The notes under the pieces were generated by a model. It did not search any database. It had not been told where the DNA came from and saw only the letters and a program-made list of their open reading frames with translations. Of a stretch of 64,000 nt of DNA, positions 24,655 through 33,045 are shown piece after piece (the first letter of the stretch is position 1; the number at the start of each line of letters is the position of its first letter). A program made the position numbers and the translations under genes. The stretch is from positions 62,001 to 126,000 of the forward strand of contig DATHWW010000013.1 in assembly GCA_035460165.1 (NCBI GenBank), read 5' to 3'. Origin of the DNA: MM2 sp035460165 (GTDB taxonomy: Bacteria; Pseudomonadota; Gammaproteobacteria; Burkholderiales; Methylophilaceae).

Positions 24655-25497
24655 TCAATCTGCAAAATCGTGCAAGGGGTGCTTATCCAACCCTTGTGCG
24701 ACAAACCCGCAAAAATTTTCGGGTTTCAGCGCGAATGCGCGCTGTGCTTCGGCTTCACTTTCCACTTCCAGAAACACGCTGGCACCGGATCCGCTCATTC
24801 TCGCATCGCCAAATTGCTTCAGCCAGGCAAGGCAGTTTTCAACTGCGGGATAGTATCGGCACACTACGGGTTGCAGGTCGTTGTGACCGTAGCCCTTGAA
24901 AAAGGCCGCCATTTTCGCGGGAATCGTGTCCCTTGTCAATTCCTGACTGGAAAATATCTCAGCGGTGGATACGTGCACATCCGGGGTCAGCACCACATAC
25001 CAGGCATCAGGCAGCGGAATGGCCTGCAATTGTTCGCCTATGCCTTCCGCCCAAGCATTGTTTCCAAAGATAAAAACGGGAACGTCGGCACCCAGCTGCA
25101 AGCCCAGAGCCAGAAGCTCCTGGCGCGGCAAATGCAGATTCCACAAGCGATTCAGTGCCAGCAGTACGGTAGCTGCGTCAGAGCTGCCGCCACCCAGTCC
25201 GCCACCCATGGGCAGATTTTTTTCCAGCCGAATCTCGACACCCTGCCGGCAGCCGGTATGTTGCTGCAGCAGGCGTGCCGCGCGAATGCATAGGTCGTTT
25301 TCCTCGTGAACGCCGGGGATATCCTGTATGCGCTGGATCACGCCGTCATCGGTGGGACGCAAATGCAGCACATCGCTTTTGTCGATCAGGCGGAAGACGG
25401 ATTGCAGCAAGTGGTAACCGTCGGTGCGCCGACCGGTGATGTGCAGGAAAAGGTTGACCTTGGCCGGGGCCGGAAACGCCTGAAATGGGGCCGTCAT
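24655..25497 (-). CDS. ispE: 4-diphosphocytidyl-2-C-methyl-D-erythritol kinase
   Basis: A 280-residue GHMP kinase of the MEP isoprenoid pathway. The N-terminal A-P-A-K-V-N-L-F-L-H carries the catalytic Lys, D-G-Y-H-L-L follows near residue 28, the ATP loop is P-M-G-G-G-L-G-G-G-S-S-D near residue 95, and M-S-G-S-G-A-S-V-F is near residue 240. The ATG at 25497 overlaps the lolB stop (ATGA) and is preferred to one 8 codons upstream. The lolB-ispE-tRNA-Gln-prs order is conserved in relatives. Confidence 0.96.
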   Translation of the reverse strand: MTAPFQAFPAPAKVNLFLHITGRRTDGYHLLQSVFRLIDKSDVLHLRPTDDGVIQRIQDIPGVHEENDLCIRAARLLQQHTGCRQGVEIRLEKNLPMGGGLGGGSSDAATVLLALNRLWNLHLPRQELLALGLQLGADVPVFIFGNNAWAEGIGEQLQAIPLPDAWYVVLTPDVHVSTAEIFSSQELTRDTIPAKMAAFFKGYGHNDLQPVVCRYYPAVENCLAWLKQFGDARMSGSGASVFLEVESEAEAQRAFALKPENFCGFVAQGLDKHPLHDFAD

Positions 25498-26102
25498 GGT
25501 TCGCGCGCCAGCGTTCCCCACTGATCGACAAGCAGTTTGAGGTCGAGTTGCGGGCTTCTCAGCAACACCTTGCTTGGCAGGTCGGTGCCTTCCACGGTTT
25601 GGTAGGCGGAATACTCGATATCCCAGCCGTCCTGCTTGAAGCGCGAAAGCCGGCCCCGTGCATCCCGTGCGACGACCTCGTAGGCGCTGGAGGTGGGGCG
25701 GCCGATGATCCAGTCCGACAAGCCGGTCAATGGCAGGCTCCAGCCCATGGTCTGCTGCAACAGGGTTTCCGCATTGTTTGCTTGATAGGTTTTGCGATCA
25801 TTGGTGGTCAGCGTCACGCCGTCGCCATTGGATTTAATGTCTGCTACCTGGGCGCCCAAGGGAGAATAGAGGGCGAAATGATCGCCTTCCTCGGTATGCT
25901 TCCAGCGCAGGGAGCCGGCGAATCCGCGCTTCTCGGTCTGGACGGCCATGCGGCCGGAAAGGCTGAATGCGCCAATCTGCTCGAGGTTGCGCAGGTGTCT
26001 GGCTTGCGCCTCCGCATCGATGGGTGTTGGTGGCTGTGTCAGGCTGGCACAGCCGGCCAGCGACAGGGCGGCTGCCAGGAAGAAATAACGGAAAAAGCTC
26101 AC
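25494..26102 (-). CDS. lolB: Outer-membrane lipoprotein receptor LolB
   Basis: A 202-residue lipoprotein with signal peptide and lipobox (S-L-A-G-C-A-S). It accepts lipoproteins from LolA and inserts them into the outer membrane. Family features are F-S-L-S-G-R-M-A-V near residue 45, G-S-L-R-W near residue 64, and the membrane-facing loop G-W-S-L-P-L-T-G-L near residue 120. Length is typical. Its start overlaps the upstream TPR gene by 4 bases and its stop overlaps ispE, so the three are translationally coupled. Confidence 0.94.
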   Translation of the reverse strand: MSFFRYFFLAAALSLAGCASLTQPPTPIDAEAQARHLRNLEQIGAFSLSGRMAVQTEKRGFAGSLRWKHTEEGDHFALYSPLGAQVADIKSNGDGVTLTTNDRKTYQANNAETLLQQTMGWSLPLTGLSDWIIGRPTSSAYEVVARDARGRLSRFKQDGWDIEYSAYQTVEGTDLPSKVLLRSPQLDLKLLVDQWGTLAREP

Positions 26103-27784
26103 TGACGGAATTTCTTCGTCGTGTTGAGCAGCACCTCGTTGTCGGGATGGGCACGCAGCGCTTCATCCCAAGTCTTCACCGCTTCGTCGCGTTTGCCCTG
26201 TTGCCACAGCACTTCACCGAGATGCGCCGCGATTTCAGGGTCGGTTTTTTCGGAGTAGGCGCGGCGCAGATACTCCGCGGCCTCGTTCAACATGCCGCGC
26301 CGGTACTGCACCCAGCCCATGCTGTCCAGGATGTAGTGGTCGTCCGGACTGAGGGTGAGGGCCTTTTCGATCAGGTCCGCGGCTTCGTCGAGACGTACGT
26401 TGCGATCAGCCAAGGTGTAGCCGAGGGCATTGTAGGCTTGTGCGAAGTCCGGCTTGAGCGTGATCAATTTGCGCAGCTGCTGTTCCATGACGTCGAAACG
26501 CAGCACTTTCTCCGCCAGCATCGCGAAGTCGTAAATCATCTCTGGCGTGTTGGGCAGCGTGTTGATGGCCCGGTCGAGGATGGCGTAAGCCTCGTCGTAT
26601 TGCTTTTCCTGTACCAGCAGGTTGGCTTCCACTTGCAGGGCAACCGCTTGCTGCTCGCTGGTCATGTTGGGCAAGGTTTGCAGCATCTTGCGCGCTTCGT
26701 CGAGTTTTTTCTCGCTGGCCAGCAGGGATGCAATGCGCAGTTGAGCGTCGAAGCGCAGTTCGTCGCTCGTGACCTGCTTGTACCACGCGTAGGCTTGATC
26801 GTTCTGCTTCTGCTTCTCGGCGGACTGGCCCAGGTACAGGTAGAGTTGCTCCGGCTCCTTGTAGCCATGCTCCAGCGCTTGCTTGAAGTATTTGTCGGCT
26901 TGCGCATAGTCGCCAAGCTGGCCGGCAAGCAGGCCGACCACCACGGCCATTTCCGGATTTTCCTTGACGCCGTCGGCGAGCTTGGTGAACTGGATGCGTG
27001 CTTCGTCGAGCTTTTTCTCGTTGACCAGCAGCTTGGCGTAAGTCAGGCGGATATTGCTGGTTTCGGGATACTTCTTGAGGAAGCTCTGGAAAAACGCAAG
27101 CGCCTTGTCCGGCGATTCACGCAGAAGAATCTCGCCATGCAGTGCCGCTGCAGGTTCCCAGCCCGGGCGCAGCGCTTCCGCGGCAGCAAGCTCCTTCAAG
27201 GCCAGCTCATTCTGCCCGGCATTGAACGCCATATGCGCCACGGCGAATTTGGCTTCGGCCTGTTTGGGATAAGGGGCGGCCAGATCCTGAACCAGGGCGA
27301 GCGCGGCATCCTTGTCGGGATGGCGCGACAGCACGCCGTTGAGGTACAGGAATCCATTGGCGCGCGTATCGTTCGCGACCAGCAGCTTTTCAAGGTACGG
27401 GCGCGCGTCTTCGAGATTGCCGGTGCTGAGCAGCAGCTGCGCCATGGCCTGCTGGGCCTCGACGGATTCGGGATCCAATTCGGCCCACAGTTCGGCGGAA
27501 CGGAGGGCGAGTTGCTGCTGGTTGCCGTACACGGCCGCACGGGCGGCACGCTCGGCCAAGCGCGGATCGCGGCTGGATTTTGCCAGTTCGAAGAAGACCG
27601 AGCTTGCCAGCGCGATGTCGCCGCGCTGACCGGCTACTTCGCCGACCAGGTATTTGAAGATGAAATCGCTGGTCAACCCTTCTACCGGAGGTGGTGCGGC
27701 TTCCTGCGCCTGGGCGCCCAGGCTGGCAAAAAGAATTGCAAGGACGAGTGAGGCGCGCCGCATCGAATGGGGTGAATTTTTCAT
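26099..27784 (-). CDS. Exported tetratricopeptide-repeat protein
   Basis: A 561-residue protein with a signal peptide (L-V-L-A-I-L-F-A-S-L-G-A-Q-A) and many TPR units from about residue 60 to the end, such as F-A-Q-A-Y-N-A-L-G-Y-T-L and Y-I-L-D-S-M-G-W-V-Q-Y-R-R-G-M. TPRs are helical protein-binding scaffolds; no enzyme domain is seen. It precedes lolB in betaproteobacteria and may help outer-membrane assembly, but this is inference from position. The start at 27784 opens the signal peptide; the frame runs 20 codons further upstream without one. Confidence 0.88.
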   Translation of the reverse strand: MKNSPHSMRRASLVLAILFASLGAQAQEAAPPPVEGLTSDFIFKYLVGEVAGQRGDIALASSVFFELAKSSRDPRLAERAARAAVYGNQQQLALRSAELWAELDPESVEAQQAMAQLLLSTGNLEDARPYLEKLLVANDTRANGFLYLNGVLSRHPDKDAALALVQDLAAPYPKQAEAKFAVAHMAFNAGQNELALKELAAAEALRPGWEPAAALHGEILLRESPDKALAFFQSFLKKYPETSNIRLTYAKLLVNEKKLDEARIQFTKLADGVKENPEMAVVVGLLAGQLGDYAQADKYFKQALEHGYKEPEQLYLYLGQSAEKQKQNDQAYAWYKQVTSDELRFDAQLRIASLLASEKKLDEARKMLQTLPNMTSEQQAVALQVEANLLVQEKQYDEAYAILDRAINTLPNTPEMIYDFAMLAEKVLRFDVMEQQLRKLITLKPDFAQAYNALGYTLADRNVRLDEAADLIEKALTLSPDDHYILDSMGWVQYRRGMLNEAAEYLRRAYSEKTDPEIAAHLGEVLWQQGKRDEAVKTWDEALRAHPDNEVLLNTTKKFRQ

Positions 27785-27910
27785 GGGTTGAAACCGGGTC
27801 CGTTGCCTGTTGTCTGGATGCTTGGTTAGTCCGTGACAGGCCAATCAAGTTCATCCATAATGCCTGCTCAATATAGCTTGTTTGTATGGATTTTCCAATC
27901 AGTGCTGCGC

Positions 27911-27938
27911 TTGACAACAGTCAGGCGTTTTTTATAAG
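27911..27938 (+). promoter_or_regulatory. Sigma-70-type promoter of the ABC transporter operon
   Basis: TTGACA (27911-27916) and TATAAG (27933-27938) are 16 bases apart, 38 bases before the ABC ATPase start and pointing toward it. Confidence 0.65.
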
Positions 27939-27976
27939 TTTTGTAGCTTACTTCACGAATCCGGACGTTCAATCCT

Positions 27977-28912
27977 ATGAATACTGTTACCGTCGAGGCT
28001 AGCGAGCTAACGCGAGCCTATGGAGGCCGTGCTGTCGTCAGCGACGTGAACTTCAACCTGAACAAGGGTGAAGTGCTCGGCTTTCTCGGCCCGAATGGCG
28101 CGGGCAAATCCACCACGATGAAGATGCTCACCGGCAATCTGGCGCCCACTGCAGGCACCGTCAAGATTTGCGGCATCGACATGATCGAAAACCCCAAGGA
28201 AGCCAAGGCGCTGATCGGCTATCTGCCGGAAACGCCGCCGCTATACCGCGAATTGACCGTCGACGAGATGCTGGCGCTGGCCGCCCGTATTCACGGCATC
28301 CCGCGCGCCAAGGTGAAGCGTGCGGTTGAGCTGGCCAAGGAGCGTACCGGCCTCACCGAAATGGGCAAGCGCCTGTGCGAAAACCTTTCCACCGGCTACC
28401 AGCAGCGCGTGGGCATCGCCCAGGCGATCATTCACCACCCGATGGTGGTAGTGCTGGACGAGCCGACGCGCGGCCTGGATCCGATCCAGATTCGCGACAT
28501 CCGCGCGCTTATCAAGGAGTTAGGCGGTGAGCACAGCGTAATCCTGTCGACCCATATCCTGCCCGAAGTCGAAATGGTGTGCGACCGCGTACAGATCATT
28601 CACCAGGGCAATCTGGTCTTCAGCGGCGAGATCGAAGCCCTGAAGCGCAACCGTGAAAGCAATCGCTTGTGCGTCGGCTTGCGCCGTCCGCCCGCGGACG
28701 ACGCGCTGCTGGCACTGCCCGGCGTGGCGGCGGTGGAAGAGTCCGAAGGTCTGCTGCGCGTGCAGTTTGCCGACGGCGCGGCAGGCGTCCCGGAGGCCAT
28801 CGTGCAGGCGGCGGTGGCCGGTGATTGGGGCCTGTACCAGATCGCCCCGGATGTGACCTCCCTTGAAGATGTGTTCCTGCATTTGACCCAACAGGAAGAG
28901 GCTTTAGCATGA
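27977..28912 (+). CDS. ABC transporter ATP-binding protein (GldA-like)
   Basis: A 311-residue ATPase. Walker A is G-P-N-G-A-G-K-S-T near residue 39, the signature is N-L-S-T-G-Y-Q-Q-R near residue 138, and Walker B is V-V-L-D-E-P-T-R-G-L-D near residue 157. The C-terminal ~80 residues match ABC-2 type exporters. Its stop overlaps the permease start (ATGA). The four-gene set (ATPase, permease, GldG-like protein, DUF4340 protein) resembles the GldA/F/G transporter of gliding Bacteroidetes; in proteobacteria its substrate is unknown. A TTGACA/TATAAG promoter lies upstream. Confidence 0.93.
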   Translation: MNTVTVEASELTRAYGGRAVVSDVNFNLNKGEVLGFLGPNGAGKSTTMKMLTGNLAPTAGTVKICGIDMIENPKEAKALIGYLPETPPLYRELTVDEMLALAARIHGIPRAKVKRAVELAKERTGLTEMGKRLCENLSTGYQQRVGIAQAIIHHPMVVVLDEPTRGLDPIQIRDIRALIKELGGEHSVILSTHILPEVEMVCDRVQIIHQGNLVFSGEIEALKRNRESNRLCVGLRRPPADDALLALPGVAAVEESEGLLRVQFADGAAGVPEAIVQAAVAGDWGLYQIAPDVTSLEDVFLHLTQQEEALA

Positions 28913-29658
28913 AGATGATACTGACCATTGCAGGCAAGGAACTGCGCAGCCTGTTTGCGTCCCCGATGGCCTGGGTGATCCTGGCCATGCTGCAACTGCT
29001 ACTGGGGCTGTTCTTTACCAATTCCGTCGGCCGTTATTTCGAAGCGATGCAAGGCTCGATGCTGCCGGAGCAACGCATCGGCTTTACCGCTTTCGTGATG
29101 CCACAGGTGTTCGGCGTGGCCGTGCTGGTGCTGCTGACTGCAGTGCCGCTGCTGACAATGCGCCAGATCGCCGAAGAGCGAAAAAACCACACAATGGTGT
29201 TCCTGTTCTCTTCGCCGGTTTCTCTGTTCGAAATCGTATTCGGTAAATTCGTCGGCCTGATGACATTCATCAGCATCGTCACTCTGATGGTGCTGGTGAT
29301 GACCTTGTCGATGAATGTCGCCACCGATCTCGATATTGCGCATCTGCTCACCAATGCGCTGGGTTTGTGGCTGATGGCAGCGGCTTTTGCCTCGTTGGGA
29401 ATTTTCATGTCCAGCCTGACACAGCAGCCCATCATCGCGGCGATCATGAGCTTTATCGCATTGCTGGCGCTGGTGATTATCGACAATTTCGCCGCCGATC
29501 CGGAAAGCCCGCTCAATTACCTTTCGCTGATGCGTCATTTCGAACCGTTGGCGACTGGGGTGCTGAGCACGACCGATATCGCCTACTTCGTGTTGTTCAT
29601 AACGACGTTCCTGGTGCTGACCGTGCGCCGCCTCGATGCCGACAGGCTGCGCGGATAA
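28909..29658 (+). CDS. ABC-2 type permease (GldF-like)
   Basis: A 249-residue membrane protein with six predicted helices (first at M-A-W-V-I-L-A-M-L-Q-L-L-L-G-L-F-F, last at I-A-Y-F-V-L-F-I-T-T-F-L-V-L). A cytoplasmic segment R-Q-I-A-E-E-R-K-N-H-T after helix 2 is the conserved ABC-2 coupling region. Overlaps the ATPase gene by 4 bases and precedes the GldG-like gene by 18, so the complex is made from one transcript. Confidence 0.9.
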   Translation: MKMILTIAGKELRSLFASPMAWVILAMLQLLLGLFFTNSVGRYFEAMQGSMLPEQRIGFTAFVMPQVFGVAVLVLLTAVPLLTMRQIAEERKNHTMVFLFSSPVSLFEIVFGKFVGLMTFISIVTLMVLVMTLSMNVATDLDIAHLLTNALGLWLMAAAFASLGIFMSSLTQQPIIAAIMSFIALLALVIIDNFAADPESPLNYLSLMRHFEPLATGVLSTTDIAYFVLFITTFLVLTVRRLDADRLRG

Positions 29659-29676
29659 CGCGGGAAAGAATTCAAG

Positions 29677-31026
29677 ATGAAGATCAATCGTAAAATCCGT
29701 TTCCAGCTGTTCGTACAGAATTGGCTGTTCGTCGTCCTCTTCCTTGCCATGGTCGGAATGCTGGGCTATCTGACCCGTGAGTACAGCATCGAGCGCGATG
29801 TCACACAGGCCGCGCGCAATATGCTGACAGAGGGCAGCGCCAATGTGGTCAAGAAGATGCAAGGGCCGGTCAATATCACCGCTTTCGTCGAAAACGACGA
29901 CCCCGAGCGCAAGAAGACCATTCATGATTTTGTTGCGCGTTATCAGCGCGCCAAGTCCGACATCAACCTGACTTTCGTCAACTCCACCAAGGAGCCGAAG
30001 CGCGCCCAGGAAGCCGGCATCCGCAAGGACGGCGAGCTGGTGGTGGAATTCCGGAAGCGCACCGAAAACCTGGTGCCGAATTACACCGAGCGCGACCTGA
30101 CCAACGTGCTGGTGCGGTTGCAACGCTCGCAGGCACGCGCCGTGATGTACCTCGACGGCCACGGCGAGCGCAGCCTGATCGGCGAAAAGAATTTCGATCT
30201 GGGCGAGTTCGGCCATCAGCTGGGCACCAAGGGTTTCAAGCTGGCCAATCCGGACCTGACGATCGCGCAGGACGTACCGCGCAACGGCGCGATGCTGGTG
30301 ATCGCCGGTCCGCAGGTTGACGTGACCGAAGCCGAGGTGAAGAAGATCGTGCATTACGTTGCCACTGGCGGCAATTTGCTGTGGCTGATCGATCAGGAGT
30401 CGCTGCATGGCCTGCAGCCGCTGGCCGAATATCTGGGCCTGGTGCTGACGCCGGGCGTGGCCGTGGATCCGACTTCGTCGCAGAACGGCATCGATCCGCG
30501 CACTGTCATCGGCCGTCAATATACTGAGCACGCCATTACCAAGGAATTCACGTTGCTGACGGCTTTCCCGGAGGCACGTGCAGTCGATATCAACGACCAG
30601 ACCGGCGATTGGGAAGTGACCCGCCTGATCTCGGTGGCGCACAACGGTTGGCTGGAAACCGGCAAGCTTGATGGCAAGATCGGTTTCGACGACAAGACCG
30701 ACATGCCCGGCCCGGTGAATATCGCGGTAGCGATGCAGCGCAAGGCGGAAAATATTACCCAGCGCGTGGTCGTGGTCGGCAACGGCAATTTCCTCGCTAA
30801 CTCCTTTGTCGCCAACGGCGGCAATCTCGACCTCGGCATCAATATGGTCAATTGGCTGGCTGGCGACGACCAGCTCATCAGCATCCAGCCCAAGCCGCTG
30901 AAGGACGTGACGGTGACCTATACGGCGACGGAAGGCATCCTGATCTTCGGCGGCTTCGTCATCCTGCTGCCGCTGGCCCTGCTGCTTGCCGGCATCGTGA
31001 TCTGGCGCCGGAGACGCACACGATGA
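29677..31026 (+). CDS. GldG-like ABC transporter auxiliary protein
   Basis: A 449-residue protein with an N-terminal membrane anchor (residues ~10-32), a large extracytoplasmic region of the ABC-transporter auxiliary family (V-M-Y-L-D-G-H-G-E-R near residue 158, A-T-G-G-N-L-L-W-L-I-D near residue 230) and a C-terminal membrane helix followed by a basic tail (R-R-R-R-T-R). It probably couples the ABC core to an envelope function. The stop overlaps the DUF4340 gene start (ATGA). Confidence 0.88.
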   Translation: MKINRKIRFQLFVQNWLFVVLFLAMVGMLGYLTREYSIERDVTQAARNMLTEGSANVVKKMQGPVNITAFVENDDPERKKTIHDFVARYQRAKSDINLTFVNSTKEPKRAQEAGIRKDGELVVEFRKRTENLVPNYTERDLTNVLVRLQRSQARAVMYLDGHGERSLIGEKNFDLGEFGHQLGTKGFKLANPDLTIAQDVPRNGAMLVIAGPQVDVTEAEVKKIVHYVATGGNLLWLIDQESLHGLQPLAEYLGLVLTPGVAVDPTSSQNGIDPRTVIGRQYTEHAITKEFTLLTAFPEARAVDINDQTGDWEVTRLISVAHNGWLETGKLDGKIGFDDKTDMPGPVNIAVAMQRKAENITQRVVVVGNGNFLANSFVANGGNLDLGINMVNWLAGDDQLISIQPKPLKDVTVTYTATEGILIFGGFVILLPLALLLAGIVIWRRRRTR

Positions 31027-31898
31027 AATCGCGCTGGTTCGTCAATCTGGGCCTGCTGGTCGTCATTGCAGGCCTCGCGCTGTTCCTCTATCTGAATCCG
31101 AAAAAAGAAGAGGAATCGTTCAACTCGGTGAAGGTTTCCGAACTGAGTCAGGCGGATATCCGCAAGGTTGAAATCGAGTTTTCCGCCAAAAAGCCGGTCG
31201 TGCTGGAAAAGCGCGACGGTAACTGGTTCCTGGTTCAGCCGTATGCGGCGCGCGTCGGCGAACAGGCGGTCAACAAGATACTCGCCGTGCTCAATGCGGA
31301 CAGCATCGACAAGTTCGATACCTCCGATCTTGCGCGCTTCGGTCTGGATCACCCTTCGCTGCGGCTGAAGCTGGACGACAAGGAGCTGCTGTTCGGCACG
31401 TTCAACCCCGTCAACGGCCAGCAGTACGTAGCCTTTGGAAACTCGGTCTACCTGATTTCGACGTCTTATTCAGACGCGGCCGCAACGCAGGTGGTCGAGT
31501 TGCTCGACAAGAGACTACTGGCGCCAGGCGAGGAAATTGCCGGCTTCGATTTCTCGCATCTGGAACAATGGGAAGCGACCGGCCTGCGCCTGGATCGCGC
31601 GGGCAGCGAATGGAAGGTTTCGATTCCCGGTGCCAAGCCTGTGCGCGCTGAACTTGACGAATGGTTCGGCGACGGCTGGAAGACCTTGAGCGCCAATTCT
31701 GTCGAACCATATAGGGTCGATAGCAAGACGGTTTATCCTTACTTCGAAATCATCCTCAAGAATGGCAAGCGCATTCGTGTCGACAAGCAACTCGAATCGC
31801 CCGAGATGCTGCTGGCGCGACCCGATGAAGGCATGCTCTACCATTTCCCGCCCGATCTCGGATTTTCTCTGCTGAATCCGCCGGTCGGCGCGCCTTAG
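31023..31898 (+). CDS. DUF4340 domain protein of the ABC operon
   Basis: A 291-residue protein with one N-terminal anchor (L-G-L-L-V-V-I-A-G-L-A-L-F-L-Y-L) and a periplasmic DUF4340 region (F-G-L-D-H-P-S-L-R-L, L-L-F-G-T-F-N-P, V-Y-L-I-S). It is the usual fourth member of GldG-like loci; its function is unknown. The ATG at 31023 overlaps the previous stop; earlier in-frame starts lie inside that gene. Its stop codon shares two bases with the terminal repeat of the structured element that follows. Confidence 0.86.
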   Translation: MKSRWFVNLGLLVVIAGLALFLYLNPKKEEESFNSVKVSELSQADIRKVEIEFSAKKPVVLEKRDGNWFLVQPYAARVGEQAVNKILAVLNADSIDKFDTSDLARFGLDHPSLRLKLDDKELLFGTFNPVNGQQYVAFGNSVYLISTSYSDAAATQVVELLDKRLLAPGEEIAGFDFSHLEQWEATGLRLDRAGSEWKVSIPGAKPVRAELDEWFGDGWKTLSANSVEPYRVDSKTVYPYFEIILKNGKRIRVDKQLESPEMLLARPDEGMLYHFPPDLGFSLLNPPVGAP

Positions 31899-32164
31899 AG
31901 CCTCCTTCAATAGGTTTCATACTTCGCGTTGAGTCAGGGCGCGGATGGATGCAAGGCGTACCGTGTAGCCAAGAGTCGCTCCCTTGGCAAGCGGTGCAAC
32001 GCGGCAGACGCCGCGCCCTGACTCAACCCGAAGGGCAGCTTGCCTGCAGGCGCATTGCGGCGTTACAGGCTGCTTGTGGAGATGGCTCCACGGCGCAGCC
32101 CGCGCCTTGCACTGCATCCCGCAGGCAAGCTGCGCGGAATATGAAACCTATTGAAGGAGGCTCT
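31897..32164. repeat. Nested inverted-repeat element before mutM (MITE-like)
   Basis: A 268-bp segment bounded by perfect 25-bp inverted repeats (31897-31921 and 32140-32164). Inside are two further stems: 31922-31944 with 32011-32033 (22 of 23 matched; core TTGAGTCAGGGCGCGG) and 32035-32047 with 32121-32133 (GCAGCTTGCCTGC, perfect). The whole can fold as two hairpins within an outer stem. There is no gene inside. The right repeat contains the AAGGAGG ribosome-binding site of mutM, and the left contains its complement. Confidence 0.85.
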
Positions 32165-32167
32165 GGA

Positions 32168-32980
32168 ATGCCTGAACTGCCGGAGGTCGAGACCACGCTG
32201 CGCGGTCTCGAGCGTCCGCTGGCGGGACGCTCCGTTGCGGCGGTGGTCGTACGTAATGCCGCATTGCGCTGGCCGGTTCCCGCCAATCTGCAAGAGCTGC
32301 TGGTGGGTAAACCCATACGCAGCCTGTCGCGCCGTGCTAAATACCTGCTTGTCCATTTCGATCATGGCACCTTGATCCTGCATCTCGGCATGTCCGGCAG
32401 GCTGTGCCATCTGGTCGGGCACGAAGCTCCCGAGAAACACGATCATTTCGACCTGGTGCTGGATAACGGTGCGCTGGTGCGTCTGCGCGACCCGCGCCGT
32501 TTCGGCGCCGTGCTGTGGGCGGAAGACCCTTTGTTGCATCCCATTCTTGGCAGTTTAGGAGTGGAGCCCTTGCTGGCTGATTTCAGCGGGGAGTGGCTGT
32601 ACCGGCATATCCGCACGCGCACGGCGGCGATCAAGCTGGTTGTGATGGACGGAAAGCTGGTGGTAGGCGTGGGGAATATCTATGCCAGCGAATCGCTATT
32701 CCGGGCCAGCATCAATCCAAAAACGGCAGCCAACAAATTGAGCGTGGCCCGGTGCGAACGGCTGGTGCAGGAAATCAAGGCGACCCTGGCGGATGCCATC
32801 AAGGCCGGCGGCAGCAGCCTGCGGGATTTTTTCGGCGCGGACGGCAATCCGGGATATTTCCAGCAGGAGTATTTCGTTTATGGTCGTACCGGCCAACCGT
32901 GCAAGGTGTGCGGTACGCCCATCTCCTCGATACGCCAAGGGCAGCGCTCTACATTTTATTGCCCGCATTGCCAGCGTTAG
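32168..32980 (+). CDS. mutM: Formamidopyrimidine-DNA glycosylase
   Basis: A 271-residue base-excision enzyme removing 8-oxoguanine and formamidopyrimidines. It starts M-P-E-L-P-E-V-E-T-T, where the Pro after Met is the catalytic nucleophile. The helix-two-turns-helix is near V-G-N-I-Y-A-S-E near residue 170, and the C-terminal zinc finger is C-x-x-C (C-K-V-C) with C-P-H-C. Length is standard. The start is fixed by the catalytic Pro; its AAGGAGG site lies in the terminal repeat of the structured element upstream, so folding of that element could mask it. Confidence 0.97.
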   Translation: MPELPEVETTLRGLERPLAGRSVAAVVVRNAALRWPVPANLQELLVGKPIRSLSRRAKYLLVHFDHGTLILHLGMSGRLCHLVGHEAPEKHDHFDLVLDNGALVRLRDPRRFGAVLWAEDPLLHPILGSLGVEPLLADFSGEWLYRHIRTRTAAIKLVVMDGKLVVGVGNIYASESLFRASINPKTAANKLSVARCERLVQEIKATLADAIKAGGSSLRDFFGADGNPGYFQQEYFVYGRTGQPCKVCGTPISSIRQGQRSTFYCPHCQR

Positions 32981-33045
32981 GCAGTCTCATGTAGCGCAGG
33001 CATTTTCCCGCCCGCATTCGATATGCAGGTGAGAGGCAATCGGCT

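Noticed and set aside
26099..27751. Long plus-strand frame opposite the TPR gene
   Set aside because: Composition follows the reverse complement of TPR codons; no start site or family.
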